DNA of 64,000 nucleotides from Paenibacillus sp. UNC499MF (GCF_900107975.1 NZ_FNVF01000006.1:248001-312000); one strand, 5' to 3'. Positions 16,680 through 25,115 are shown, counted from the first letter of the stretch. Made by a program: numbers and translations. The notes: generated by a model from the sequence alone, not told the origin.

Positions 16680-17022
16680 AAGCCAAGGAGGAACACAAAC
16701 ATTAAACGGATACAAGGACGTAAACACACTCAACATGACAGCCAGGGGTGATCCCTATAGGACCATAACCATCCGAAATCATCTTCATTTAGACTACAGG
16801 AAGGGAGATGAATCCGTTGGACCCAGTTAGCGAAGCATGCCCTTAATAATCGAAGTCAAGGCATGCGGGAACCCAGGAATCGAACGAAGAAGAATGGAGT
16901 GTAAACAAACAATTGAATACGTTCAATCAAGCATAGGGGCCTGCCGATTATCACGGATAACCGGGGTCCCTATTTACGTGTCTGATTGTTTCGAAACGGT
17001 GCCGGAAGGCGCTTTTTTTATG
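16680..17022 (+). other. Hairpin-rich region without a recognisable gene; candidate ncRNA
   Basis: The 588-base gap between the deacetylase and serS holds no gene I recognise. It does hold local structure on the plus strand: AGGG-GTGAT-CCCT near 16745, a hairpin GCATGCCCTT/AAGGCATGC near 16836-16867, a GGACCC segment near 16820 that can pair with GGGTCC near 16965, and finally GTGCC-GGAA-GGCGC followed by seven T at about 17000-17021, which looks like an intrinsic terminator. An AAGGAGG at 16685 leads to no ordinary start codon. A 72-codon frame (16837-17055) runs through the hairpins and terminator and has poor coding character. A structured RNA with its own terminator is the better reading, but the family is unknown. 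Confidence 0.35.
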
Positions 17023-17096
17023 TGTGCCGTGGTCGTACGGATCAACTTTGATTGAGATTGAAATTCCGTGACAACCGGTCCTCCTTCTGCTCCGCT

Positions 17097-17123
17097 AAAA
17101 AACTCCCTTCTGAGTGAAGGGAG
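17097..17123 (-). terminator. Terminator of serS
   Basis: On the minus strand the stem CTCCCTT/AAGGGAG is followed by TTTTTT. It lies about 35 bases past the serS stop codon. Confidence 0.85.
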
Positions 17124-17155
17124 CAGTACTGCCGGAGTTTTACCCGGCCCGTTTC

Positions 17156-18442
17156 TTAATCGTGAACGGTCCGGATTTCCTCGATGCCGTTCATATATTT
17201 TCTCAGCGCCTCGGGTATGCGGATCGATCCGTCCTCCTGCTGGTGATTTTCAAGCAGCGGGATCAGAATGCGCGGCGAGGCGACCGCCGTGTTGTTCAGC
17301 GTATACGCGTAGGTCAGCCGTCCCTCGGCGTTCCGGTAGCGGATATTCGAACGCCGAGCCTGGAAATCGAGCAGATTCGACGACGAATGCGTTTCCCCGT
17401 AGGACTGTCTGCTCGGCATCCATGTCTCGATGTCGTACTGCTTATACGTTTTTTGGCCCATATCCCCGGCGCAAACGGCGACTACCCGGTAGGGTAGCTC
17501 CAGCAGCCTCATCAATTCTTCCGCGTTTTTAGTCATTTCCCGCAGAAGAGCATCCGATTTCTCCAGATCGCTTTCGCAAATAATCACCTGCTCGACCTTG
17601 GCGAACTGATGGACGCGGTACAGCCCGTGGACGTCTCTGCCGGCCGATCCGACCTCACTCCTGAAACAGAGGGAGACGGCGGCCATTTTGACGGGCTCCG
17701 CAAGATCTATAATTTCATTGCTGTAGTAGGAGACAAGCGGGACCTCCGAGGTGCCGACCAGCCATTTGTCTTCTTCGGCCAGCTTGAAGGTCTGATCCTC
17801 ACCGAGCGGAAAATAGCCTGTGTTCAGCAGCGCTTCCCCGCGGGCCATCAGCGGCACATCCACCGGCATAAAGCCTTTCTCGATGAGCAGATCCAGGGCA
17901 AGCTGCTGAACCGCCCGGTGCAGCAAAACTCCCGCGCCGGTCAAATAGTACTGGCGGGGGCCGGCTGTTTTCACGCCGCGAGGGATGTCGATCATGCGGT
18001 GAAGGTTCCCCAGCGCCACGTGATCCCTGGGCTCGAACGTGAATCCGGGAATAGCGCCTGCCCGGTACAGCTCGATATTGTCCTTGTCGGATTGTCCGGC
18101 CGGCGTATCGGGCGAAACGGGATTAGGCACGCGCAGCATAGCCGCCATGTAAGCCTGGTCGGTTATCCGGTAAGCCGCCTCCTGTTCGTTCAGGCGCAGA
18201 TGAATGTCCTTCACCGCCTGTTTCTTCAAGGCTGCCTCCGTATGGCCGCCCTGTTTAAGAAGCATGCCGATTTCCCCGGTAAGCGCATTGCGCCTCTGCC
18301 GCAGCTCCTCGATTTCAGCCAGTTGGCACCGCCGTTCCTCGTCCATTCTCAGAAGTTCCGTGACGGACACTTCGATTCCTTTCTGCCGGGCAGCGTACTC
18401 GACTTCCGCTTGATGGGCCCGTATCCATTTGACGTCTAACAT
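17156..18442 (-). CDS. serS: Seryl-tRNA synthetase, divergent second type
   Basis: Class II synthetase that charges tRNA-Ser, 428 residues. The N-terminal coiled-coil arm (about 25-105) is followed by the catalytic core with motif 2 (LCFRSEVGSAGRDVHGLYRVHQF) and motif 3 (TLNNTAVASPRILIPLLEN). TSEVPLVSYY and the ETHSSSNLLDFQARR block are also typical of SerRS. Compared with the usual housekeeping enzyme, motif 2 reads FRSEVGSAGRDVHGLYR instead of the FRAEAGSAGRDTRGL-type sequence, and the arm is atypical, so this may be a second SerRS copy. ATG 18442 has AAGGAG nine bases upstream. It is transcribed alone under a T-box leader, so it is induced by serine limitation or by poor charging of tRNA-Ser. 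Confidence 0.92.
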   Translation of the reverse strand: MLDVKWIRAHQAEVEYAARQKGIEVSVTELLRMDEERRCQLAEIEELRQRRNALTGEIGMLLKQGGHTEAALKKQAVKDIHLRLNEQEAAYRITDQAYMAAMLRVPNPVSPDTPAGQSDKDNIELYRAGAIPGFTFEPRDHVALGNLHRMIDIPRGVKTAGPRQYYLTGAGVLLHRAVQQLALDLLIEKGFMPVDVPLMARGEALLNTGYFPLGEDQTFKLAEEDKWLVGTSEVPLVSYYSNEIIDLAEPVKMAAVSLCFRSEVGSAGRDVHGLYRVHQFAKVEQVIICESDLEKSDALLREMTKNAEELMRLLELPYRVVAVCAGDMGQKTYKQYDIETWMPSRQSYGETHSSSNLLDFQARRSNIRYRNAEGRLTYAYTLNNTAVASPRILIPLLENHQQEDGSIRIPEALRKYMNGIEEIRTVHD

Positions 18443-18459
18443 GGCACCGCACTCCTTTT

Positions 18460-18683
18460 TTTTGACATACAAAAAGCGCCCGTCGTCTTCATGGGACGAG
18501 GAGCGCTTTTATGTTCTCGCGGTGCCACCCAAATTGACCGGACGTTCGTGCCGTCCAATCCACTTTAGTTCCGCGGTAACGGGCGGACCCGGTTAACTTA
18601 GGGGGAAGCGCCGTGCTTCTCCTTGGCGAAAACGCCTCCGAGTTGGAATCTCTTCACGGGCGTGATACCGATATCAATGATTT
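18460..18683 (-). ncRNA. T-box leader (serine) controlling serS
   Basis: On the minus strand the conserved T-box sequence GGGTGGCACCGCG lies at 18518-18530. It is followed by a terminator hairpin (18471-18510; AAAAGCGCTCCTCGTC with its complement, then TTTTTG). AGAGA near 18650 and the preceding bases fit stem I. The specifier is probably a serine codon (a TCC is present in the expected region near 18602), but I have not folded it. Confidence 0.9.
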
Positions 18684-18688
18684 TGCTT

Positions 18689-18717
18689 AGTATATACCAG
18701 GTTCGCGCAGGTTTCAA
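18689..18717 (-). promoter_or_regulatory. SigA-type promoter of the serS T-box transcript
   Basis: On the minus strand: TTGAAA (18717-18712), a 17-base spacer, and TATACT (18694-18689). Near-consensus. Confidence 0.75.
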
Positions 18718-18867
18718 CCCCACCCCCCGGAACAGGGCGTAAAACGGGATTGCACGATTGTGCAGCTGTGCGAAACCGATCCTGCGGCCGTTTGTTTTTT
18801 TCTTTGCGACAAATGCAGACAATTTCCGTTATTTTCCGTAAAATAAAACGCAGGGAGGTGTCGGGGT

Positions 18868-19884
18868 TTGCTTTTTTTTCTGCGTTATGCCCACCGTATG
18901 TTACGTTTGAGCAACGGGCTGCTGGCTGTTTTTGCCCTGGTGTTTGTGCTGCTCGCCTCGGTGCTCGCTTACTGGCTGGAGCCGGACACGTTCGAGACCT
19001 GGTTTAACAGCCTGTACTGGGTCATGACGACGATGGCGACCGTCGGGTACGGCGATTATTTTATGAAAACGGCTCTGGGCAAGCTGTTCACGATTTTTCT
19101 GTATTTGTTCGGAATCGGACTTCTCAGTCTTGTGATCGGAAAAATCATTGATGCCTTTGCGACCCTGAAAATTAGGAGGGAAACCGGAAAAGTGAACTAT
19201 CATGGCCGCGGTCACATCGTCGTGATCACCTGGAACAAGAAGGCTTATTCCGCCGTTGAAGAACTTATCGCTTCTGATCCCGAGCTGGAAATCGTCATTA
19301 TCGACGAAAACGAGAAAATTCCGTATGACCATAAAAAGGTCCATTACGTAAGCGGCGATCCCACTTCGGACAAGACGTTAACCCGGGCCGGGCTGGATAA
19401 AGCGAGATCGGCCATTATATTCGCGGATGAAACGAGCACCGATTCGTCCCTGGTGGACGGCAAAACGCTCCTAATCGCGGCCAGCATCGAAAGACTCGCC
19501 CCGGATGTTTATACGACTGCGGAAATTATGTCGGAGAAGCATATCCAGAACTTCCGGCATGTAAAAGTAAATGACTTCATTCTTTCGCACGATGCGGTGT
19601 CTATGCTGGCTGTCCGGTCGGCGCTTAACGAAGGCAGCGTAGAGCTTTATATGCAGCTGATCAGCAGGCAGTACGGGGGAGAAATTTACGAAGTGCCGGT
19701 CAATCCGGCGTGGACGACCTATCATGACGCTTTTCAGGATTTGCTTAAAAAAGGGGCGACCCTGCTCGCCGACCGCCAGGATCTGAGTATCAATACACGG
19801 CTGTACGACCCGATTCCCGCGGACGCGAAACTGTTCGTCGTCTGCTCGCCCGAGACGTATAAGCATTTGCGTGGACATACATAA
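18868..19884 (+). CDS. YugO-like potassium channel with TrkA-N (RCK) domain
   Basis: Membrane potassium channel of 338 residues. Two transmembrane helices (about 15-36 and 70-92) flank a pore with the selectivity filter TVGYGD at 58-63. The cytoplasmic part has a Rossmann-like TrkA-N/RCK domain (GHIVVITWNKKAYSAVEELI, IIDENEK and DPTSDKTLTRAG), which gates the pore through nucleotide or ion binding. The architecture matches B. subtilis YugO, which carries electrical signals in biofilms. I chose TTG 18868 because AGGGAGG is nine bases upstream; ATG 18898 lacks such a site and would cut the membrane helix. It is probably monocistronic. Confidence 0.9.
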   Translation: MLFFLRYAHRMLRLSNGLLAVFALVFVLLASVLAYWLEPDTFETWFNSLYWVMTTMATVGYGDYFMKTALGKLFTIFLYLFGIGLLSLVIGKIIDAFATLKIRRETGKVNYHGRGHIVVITWNKKAYSAVEELIASDPELEIVIIDENEKIPYDHKKVHYVSGDPTSDKTLTRAGLDKARSAIIFADETSTDSSLVDGKTLLIAASIERLAPDVYTTAEIMSEKHIQNFRHVKVNDFILSHDAVSMLAVRSALNEGSVELYMQLISRQYGGEIYEVPVNPAWTTYHDAFQDLLKKGATLLADRQDLSINTRLYDPIPADAKLFVVCSPETYKHLRGHT

Positions 19885-19953
19885 CGAAGAAATACTGCCG
19901 CAAAATTTCTAAATGGATTACTGCAAGAAAATAACTCCGAAGGAGTGTTTTTT

Positions 19954-20328
19954 ATGGCATTTAAGACAGAATACGAGTTTGAATTACCGAGAGGGTTTGA
20001 AGACAGCAGCGGGAATATTCATAAAAAAGGCGTAATGAGACTTGCGACAGCCGCGGATGAGATTCTGCCAATGAGAGATCAGCGCGTTCAAGCGAATCCG
20101 CAATATCATATTGTAATTTTACTTTCAAGAGTCATCACCAGGTTAGGCGATCTTCCAATGATTGACGCCAAAGTAATTGAAAATTTGTTTATATTGGATC
20201 TTGAATTTTTGAAAGATTTCTACAATAGAATTAATGAAGGTGAGAATCCGGAATGGCCAGCCAGATGTCCAAAATGCGAGCATGAATTTATGGCTCCATT
20301 TCCATTTGGATTTAAAAGGGAAGACTAA
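19954..20328 (+). CDS. Orphan phage-tail/contractile-injection-type accessory protein
   Basis: 124-residue cytosolic protein. The body (FELPRGFEDSSGNIHKKGV, MRLATAADEILPMRDQRVQ and ILLSRVITRLGDLP) resembles, from recall, small tail-assembly proteins found in contractile-injection (eCIS) and phage-tail-like clusters, where the MRLATAADEI block is conserved. A CPKCEHEF segment near the C-terminus could hold one half of a zinc site. ATG 19954 has GAAGGAG eight bases upstream. The gene is clearly more AT-rich than its neighbours and has no tail tube, sheath or baseplate gene near it. It is therefore either a transferred orphan or the last survivor of a lost cluster. Confidence 0.6.
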   Translation: MAFKTEYEFELPRGFEDSSGNIHKKGVMRLATAADEILPMRDQRVQANPQYHIVILLSRVITRLGDLPMIDAKVIENLFILDLEFLKDFYNRINEGENPEWPARCPKCEHEFMAPFPFGFKRED

Positions 20329-20508
20329 TCTTCTACTCTGTTTGAGGCGCAATACATTAATTATTTAGCTGCAAATGAAGGTGCACAAGAATTATTAGAT
20401 ACAATTTCAACAAGGTATCCTGCTGATTTCTTTGATAGGAAAGGAGCATCTCCTGATTTTGGAAGGAAAAGAGCGGGTGACTGCTCTTTTTTTTGTTTAA
20501 AAGAGTAG
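20329..20508 (+). pseudogene. Start-less AT-rich reading frame after the tail-type gene; gene remnant
   Basis: Directly after the stop codon of the tail-type gene and in the same frame, about 59 codons stay open in AT-rich DNA (LFEAQYINYLAANEGAQELL and so on) without any ATG, GTG or ribosome binding site. The peptide looks protein-like, and the frame ends inside or just after a terminator. It is most simply a decayed or truncated gene that arrived together with its neighbour. I cannot name the family. Confidence 0.35.
20467..20494 (+). terminator. Terminator after the AT-rich island
   Basis: Perfect 8-bp stem AAAAGAGC/GCTCTTTT followed by a run of T. Confidence 0.85.
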
Positions 20509-20545
20509 TAGAATTGGCCGAAGCACAGGGAGAGAAGGGGTAACC

Positions 20546-22171
20546 ATGGAAAAACCGGATAAAGATGCGGAACAAACTTTTTGCGAGGACGCGACAGCGG
20601 TGCAGGAAGGTGTCAAAAATTTCATTAATTTTTGGCTTTCCAAAGGGCCGGTGGCTGACGTGATCGAAGGGGCCCGGCAGGCCGTCGATTTCGCTTCCGC
20701 GAACATCCCGCAGGAGGCTGCTGCCCGTTACCGGCAGGAAATCGGGGGCATTTTTACGAGCTATGAGCAGCTTCGGTCCATACCCGGCACCGGGGAGGAC
20801 GTAATCGAAGAGCTGGGCTCTTATGTGAAAGGGTTGGATCTGGCCAAGCTGAACGCTCTGCTGCCGCAGACATCCGCCGGGAACAAGGTCGATGCTTACG
20901 TGAACGGTCCGGACTGCCTGCGCGTCCTGCTGGAGGAAATGGGGAAAGCGAAGCGGTATATCCATTTTTCCGTTATGCTTTTTTTTAACGATACGTCAGG
21001 GAACAAAATTGTCGAAGCGCTGCTGGACGCGCTGAAGCGGGGCGTCAAAGTCCGGTTGATGGCCGATTTTGGAGTTACGGCTCTCGGTTACAACAAGAAC
21101 CTCGCCGTCGGGGATCTCGATGAAGTGATCGATAAGCTCAAAGAAGCCGGAGGCCAGGTTATCAATACGTTCAAAACGTGCTACGGCAAAGAAGAATGGC
21201 CCGCCAAGAGAGCGGAGCTGGCTTCCCAAGGGGTGCCCGAAAGCAGCCTGTTTCTCCAGGATTACGTTCAGAAGCAGATGACGATGGGCGTCAACGTGGT
21301 GAATCACCGCAAGTTTATGATCGTGGACGGGATCAGTGCTATCGTCGGCTCCGTGAACGTCGGGGATCAATATTTGTTCGATACGCCGGTATTACACGAT
21401 TCCGGGCAAGCTCAACCGGATGGGGAAGCGGGTCACGGACAGGGCGTACCGGCGCGGGAAGAAGAGTGGCACGACGGATGTTTCCGGATACAGGGAGCCG
21501 CGGCGCTGACGCTGAATCGCATTTTTTCTTTTCAATGGACGGTGCTTGGCGGCGATGTGTTCGATCCTGAAGATCCCTTTTACAAGCCGGAGACGGATCT
21601 GCGCTTCGGTGACGAGGAGTGCACACTGTACGCCAGCTTTCCGGGGAATCCGGTAAACGTGATTCAACAGTACTATTTGTCCCTGCTCACGTATGCCGGG
21701 GACGAGACGGTTATCGTGAACCCGTATCTGATCGATCAGGCTTTCTGGGACGAGCTGAAAAGTCTGGATGAACAGAGGGCAAAGTGCATCGCGTTATGCA
21801 ATCCCCTTCGTGTGAACGACCATCCGACCAACGGCTCGGCGGTGCGCAGCAACATGTATGAACCGTTTCTCAAGGGTGTCGCATTTTATGACTACAGTCA
21901 TACGGAGCGGTTTTCGCATTGGAAAATCACCTATGACAAGCGGTCCGACTGCGTGTTTCACGGCTCCTACAATATCAATGAACGAAGCGCCTGCCACGAT
22001 TTCGAGCTGGGGGTGCTGGTCAAAGGCAAAGCGTTTGCCGATAAGGTGAAAAAAATGATCGATTACGATCTGAGCGTATCGGAGAAAATTTCCGGGCCGG
22101 AAACCTTTTTTAAATACCCTGCCCTGCATCCGTCCACGTACTGGAACAAATTGACGCAAAATTTTACGTGA
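20546..22171 (+). CDS. Phospholipase D / cardiolipin synthase-like protein (frame-disturbed)
   Basis: Two-HKD phospholipase D superfamily protein of 541 residues. The first HxKx4D motif is HRKFMIVD (His254) followed by GSVNVGDQY. The second is HWKITYD (His458) followed by HGSYNINERS. It lacks the N-terminal transmembrane helices of classical cardiolipin synthase, so it is probably a soluble or peripheral phosphatidyl-transferase or phosphodiesterase. The N-terminal 90 residues are helical and unassigned. Between about 21407 and 21466 the reading frame seems shifted: the +1 frame reads KLNRMGKRVTDRAYRRGKK with almost entirely G/C third positions, while the open frame has poor codon bias there. 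The overall frame is restored afterwards, so the protein stays full length with about 20 altered residues. Confidence 0.82.
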   Translation: MEKPDKDAEQTFCEDATAVQEGVKNFINFWLSKGPVADVIEGARQAVDFASANIPQEAAARYRQEIGGIFTSYEQLRSIPGTGEDVIEELGSYVKGLDLAKLNALLPQTSAGNKVDAYVNGPDCLRVLLEEMGKAKRYIHFSVMLFFNDTSGNKIVEALLDALKRGVKVRLMADFGVTALGYNKNLAVGDLDEVIDKLKEAGGQVINTFKTCYGKEEWPAKRAELASQGVPESSLFLQDYVQKQMTMGVNVVNHRKFMIVDGISAIVGSVNVGDQYLFDTPVLHDSGQAQPDGEAGHGQGVPAREEEWHDGCFRIQGAAALTLNRIFSFQWTVLGGDVFDPEDPFYKPETDLRFGDEECTLYASFPGNPVNVIQQYYLSLLTYAGDETVIVNPYLIDQAFWDELKSLDEQRAKCIALCNPLRVNDHPTNGSAVRSNMYEPFLKGVAFYDYSHTERFSHWKITYDKRSDCVFHGSYNINERSACHDFELGVLVKGKAFADKVKKMIDYDLSVSEKISGPETFFKYPALHPSTYWNKLTQNFT

Positions 22172-22335
22172 CGGGAATAATGGGATGGACTTGATTCAAG
22201 GTAACGTGAGGCGTCCCGTATAAAAGGCTTGTTTACCATCGTAATGTGACGCCGGGCACTATACGCTGGGAGCGTCGCACGCCGATAGCTTAGCGCGGTG
22301 CGGTAGCATTCGCCAGAACCGGTTGAGCTTCATAG

Positions 22336-22384
22336 AAAAGAGCGGCTGATTTCCGTCTTAAACGGAAGGGCCGCTCTTTTTCAT
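22336..22384. terminator. Bidirectional terminator
   Basis: Stem AAAAGAGCGG/CCGCTCTTTT with an inner TCCGT/ACGGA hairpin. T-rich on both strands. It serves the phospholipase D gene and the convergent LPMO gene. Confidence 0.8.
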
Positions 22385-22421
22385 CATAAAGGGCCGTGTG
22401 CCGGCGCCCGCGTGCCGGAAA

Positions 22422-23774
22422 TTATTTTTTCAGCCACAAGGTCGGGACGTTGGAAGGCTCCCAGCCGGTCAGGGAAGTGTGCGACTGCCGGCATTCGTAT
22501 GTGCTTCCGTCATAGGTCACGAGTGTGCCTGCCGTATAGGCAGTGTTCGGCGCCCATGGAGCGGCTGCCGAAGGAGCGGAGGTCGTGGCGCTGACGGCGT
22601 TGCTATTCCCGGATTCATTGCCCGCGGCATCGAAAGCGCGCACGGTGAACGTGTAAGCGGTGCTTGCGCTCAGTCCGCTCACCACAGTATCCAGCGTTGT
22701 GCCGGAAACGGATTTTGCGAGCGTGGATCCCTGGTAGACGCGATAACCGGTTACACCGACATTATCGGTGGAAGCATTCCACTTAAGCGAGACGGATGCG
22801 GAAGTCGGCGAACCTGTCACCTGCAGCCCGGACGGGGCGGAAGGTGCCGTCGTATCCGCTGCTGCGGCAGTCGTTTTGAACGTCACCGCATTGCTGGGTG
22901 GCGAATCATTCCCGGCCGCGTCCGTTGCGCGGACTGTGAACGTATAGGACGTATTCGGTGTCAACCCGGCCGCGTTATAGCTCAGCGCCGTTCCGTTCGC
23001 AGTCGTTCCGACGAGTGTGGAGCCGTTATAAATCTTGTAGGCCGTCACACCGACGTTATCCGATGCCGCGCTCCAGCCGATTGTGGCGCCGGTTGCCGTT
23101 ACTGCCGAAGCCGCCGCATTTGACGGTGCGGTCGGTGCCGTTGTATCTGCCGGGCCTCCGCCGCCGAAGTTCGCATCGATCACGTTATAGAAGGCATTTT
23201 CCGTATCCGCGATTTCCCAAACGGCCAGAATGACCTGGTATCCCGTTCTGCTTGGAACGCTGCAGGTGTCCGTGTAAGTGAAGCCCGGCTGTTTTCCTTT
23301 AAAGTTAACGGAGCAGAAAGGCTGCAGGTCGAAGGAAGCGCGGCTCAGCGGAGCGTTCGGGTCCCAGTTTTGCTTCGTGATGTAATATTTCCAGCTGGTG
23401 GTCGCATGGTTCGCTTCGATGGTCCATTTGAACGTGTTCGTACCCGAAGACATATTCACTTTGGTCCAGCGTGTGGCCGACTGCTGGTCAAGTTCCGGGA
23501 ACAGGCCGCTGGCGCTGGCAATTTTGCCGTCCGCCGGTCCGGCTGCGGGGAAGCCTTTGTAGGCTTCGAGACTTTGCGGCTCGTAAATGATCGCACCGCA
23601 GTTCTTATTCTTGCCGGTCGCACACAGGTAACCGCGGCTTCCCGGTGATTCGATGTATCCGTGGGCCGACGCTTTTTCGGTAATAAGAAGCAGGCAGAAC
23701 GCCAAAGCCAGAGCCAATCCGCTTGCGACGAGACATTTGGCCAATACGGGATTGCGGAACGAAATAGCGGTCAT
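22422..23774 (-). CDS. Secreted lytic polysaccharide monooxygenase (AA10) with FnIII and CBM5/12 domains
   Basis: Secreted copper enzyme that oxidatively cleaves crystalline chitin or cellulose; 450 residues. The signal peptide (about 1-37) ends before HGY, so the mature N-terminal His is the first ligand of the copper histidine brace. The second brace His is in [11 protein letters not shown]. The AA10 domain (about 38-205) is followed by two fibronectin III modules (starting at APTAPSNAAAS and APSAPSGLQV) and a C-terminal CBM5/12-type module (WAPNTAYTAGTLVTYDGSTY). ATG 23774 has AAGGAGG seven bases upstream, ahead of earlier in-frame starts. A paralogue with the same layout lies 10 kb away at 32445-33791. 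Its long leader carries a palindrome and a cre site shared with that paralogue. Confidence 0.95.
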   Translation of the reverse strand: MTAISFRNPVLAKCLVASGLALALAFCLLLITEKASAHGYIESPGSRGYLCATGKNKNCGAIIYEPQSLEAYKGFPAAGPADGKIASASGLFPELDQQSATRWTKVNMSSGTNTFKWTIEANHATTSWKYYITKQNWDPNAPLSRASFDLQPFCSVNFKGKQPGFTYTDTCSVPSRTGYQVILAVWEIADTENAFYNVIDANFGGGGPADTTAPTAPSNAAASAVTATGATIGWSAASDNVGVTAYKIYNGSTLVGTTANGTALSYNAAGLTPNTSYTFTVRATDAAGNDSPPSNAVTFKTTAAAADTTAPSAPSGLQVTGSPTSASVSLKWNASTDNVGVTGYRVYQGSTLAKSVSGTTLDTVVSGLSASTAYTFTVRAFDAAGNESGNSNAVSATTSAPSAAAPWAPNTAYTAGTLVTYDGSTYECRQSHTSLTGWEPSNVPTLWLKK

Positions 23775-23962
23775 AAAAGAGCCTCCTTGAAAGGGGATAT
23801 AGTTTCTATTCAACGATTAACCAAAGGACAATTACAATCGAAGGGACGCTGCGCACGAGCACGGACGAATTCGTCAAAGACCTCCTTCCGGTTTAAAACT
23901 GACTACGAACAGACGATTGCGGTGCAGAGCTGCCAATCAGCCTCCTTTCATAAGTGAATTTA

Positions 23963-23984
23963 TATAAACTCGCGAGAGCTTATA
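23963..23984 (-). promoter_or_regulatory. Palindrome shared by both LPMO leaders, copy 1
   Basis: TATAAACTC-GCGA-GAGCTTATA on the plus strand, within a 402-base gap that has no gene. The same arms with a different 4-base centre occur at 33958-33979 upstream of the second LPMO gene. It is likely an operator or transcript-leader hairpin common to the pair; the binding factor is unknown. Confidence 0.55.
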
Positions 23985-24006
23985 CCGGACCGGAGCTGTA
24001 TAGATT

Positions 24007-24020
24007 TTAAAGCGCTTACA
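24007..24020 (-). promoter_or_regulatory. CcpA cre site upstream of LPMO 1
   Basis: On the minus strand TGTAAGCGCTTTAA, very close to the cre consensus TGWAARCGYTWNCW. It implies carbon catabolite repression of the LPMO gene by CcpA/HPr-Ser-P. Confidence 0.7.
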
Positions 24021-24176
24021 AAACGGAAAGAAGGAGAGGCTTACGATAGTAAGCTCCCTAGGAAGTAAACTTGCATTTTCTATCTAAAATATACATCATT
24101 TACCATCATGACTCAATCATTTATTTCTAAATTATCGAGAGAAAAAGAATAGGCATGTACGAATGTTTAAGCCTGT

Positions 24177-25115
24177 TTAAACCGCAAGGATCAGCAGCAC
24201 TTCGTAAGTGACGGGGATGCGTCCCTCCGCACCGTAATCTTGTTCGTACTGCCGGAACATGGAGCTGAACAGCCGTCTGGTACTCAGCCCTGGCAGCCGG
24301 GCGGCGTTAGTGGTGCTTGCGCCGAGCGATTTGATATTCGTTAAGAAGAGCTTGACGGAAGAAAAATACTCGGTCCACGCGAGGCGCGTTATCCGGATTT
24401 CGCCGAAACCCGCCTTACGCAGCATATCCGTCCATTCTTCCGCGTCGTGAAAAGTTAACCCGTGCCGCTGCGGAGGGACTTCCAAAGACCGGTACACCTT
24501 GTCGAAAGAGCGGTGCATCTCGGTAAACGTAGCCGGGCCGAAAGTAGCGGCCGCAAGCCTACCGTGAGGCTTCAAGAGCCTGCGGAGATGAACAAGCGTC
24601 TGCGCGGGCCGGGCGAACCACTGGAAGCAGGCGCTGGAAGCGATCAGCCCGTAGGAAGAAGCGGGGGCGCCGGCGGCCCACTCTTCGGCATCGGCCTGCT
24701 CAAACCGGACTGCGTCCGGCGGAAGGCCCGCTAAAGCGGCCGCAGGAATCGGCGGCTCCGCAGCATCCGGGCAAGCGCCGGATTCTTGGCCGTTTCGCCC
24801 GCTGCGCGCATACAGCCGGCTCTTCGCCGCTTCCAGCATGGCGGGCGAAAGATCGGCCGCGGTCAGTTCGCCGCCGGGCGGAAGCAAAGCCGCCAGGCGC
24901 TCCGTAAGCAGGCCGGTTCCGCAGCCGATTTCCAGCACAGGCAGATTGCCTGCCGGAATACGGGCAAGGGAGGCGGCCGGCGTGGCTATGAGCTCGTCCC
25001 GGATCAGCCGGGCGAGCTGTTCGGCCATAAAACGCTGAACACCGGCATTCCGGTCGTAGAGCCCGGATGCGCTCCGGTCAAACTGCCGCCGGATTTTATC
25101 GCTCCGCTGAGTCAT
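24177..25115 (-). CDS. bioC: Malonyl-ACP O-methyltransferase BioC
   Basis: SAM-dependent methyltransferase that methyl-esterifies malonyl-ACP so that fatty acid synthesis can elongate it to a pimeloyl-ACP methyl ester; 312 residues, cytosolic. The SAM-binding motif I is VLEIGCGTGLLTERLA near residue 62, followed by the acidic strand LTAADLSPAML and the segment FDRSASGLYDRNAGVQRFMA typical of BioC. An internal stretch (RNGQESGACPDAAEPPIPAA, near 120) is longer than in usual BioC, although total length is within range. It is the last gene of bioADFHC and overlaps the preceding esterase gene by 20 bases. Control is by the BirA operator at 29953. Confidence 0.9.
   Translation of the reverse strand: MTQRSDKIRRQFDRSASGLYDRNAGVQRFMAEQLARLIRDELIATPAASLARIPAGNLPVLEIGCGTGLLTERLAALLPPGGELTAADLSPAMLEAAKSRLYARSGRNGQESGACPDAAEPPIPAAALAGLPPDAVRFEQADAEEWAAGAPASSYGLIASSACFQWFARPAQTLVHLRRLLKPHGRLAAATFGPATFTEMHRSFDKVYRSLEVPPQRHGLTFHDAEEWTDMLRKAGFGEIRITRLAWTEYFSSVKLFLTNIKSLGASTTNAARLPGLSTRRLFSSMFRQYEQDYGAEGRIPVTYEVLLILAV

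Noticed and set aside
16685-16751. AAGGAGG followed by an ATT-started frame, as in infC
   Set aside because: The frame ends after 16 codons and does not resemble translation initiation factor IF-3.
16837-17055. 72-codon open frame as a gene
   Set aside because: It has no ribosome binding site, runs through two hairpins and a terminator, and has no familiar composition. It is treated as part of a possible structured RNA.
19954-22171. Prophage or full contractile injection cluster
   Set aside because: Only one tail-type gene is present. No sheath, tube, baseplate, integrase or attachment repeats were seen around it.
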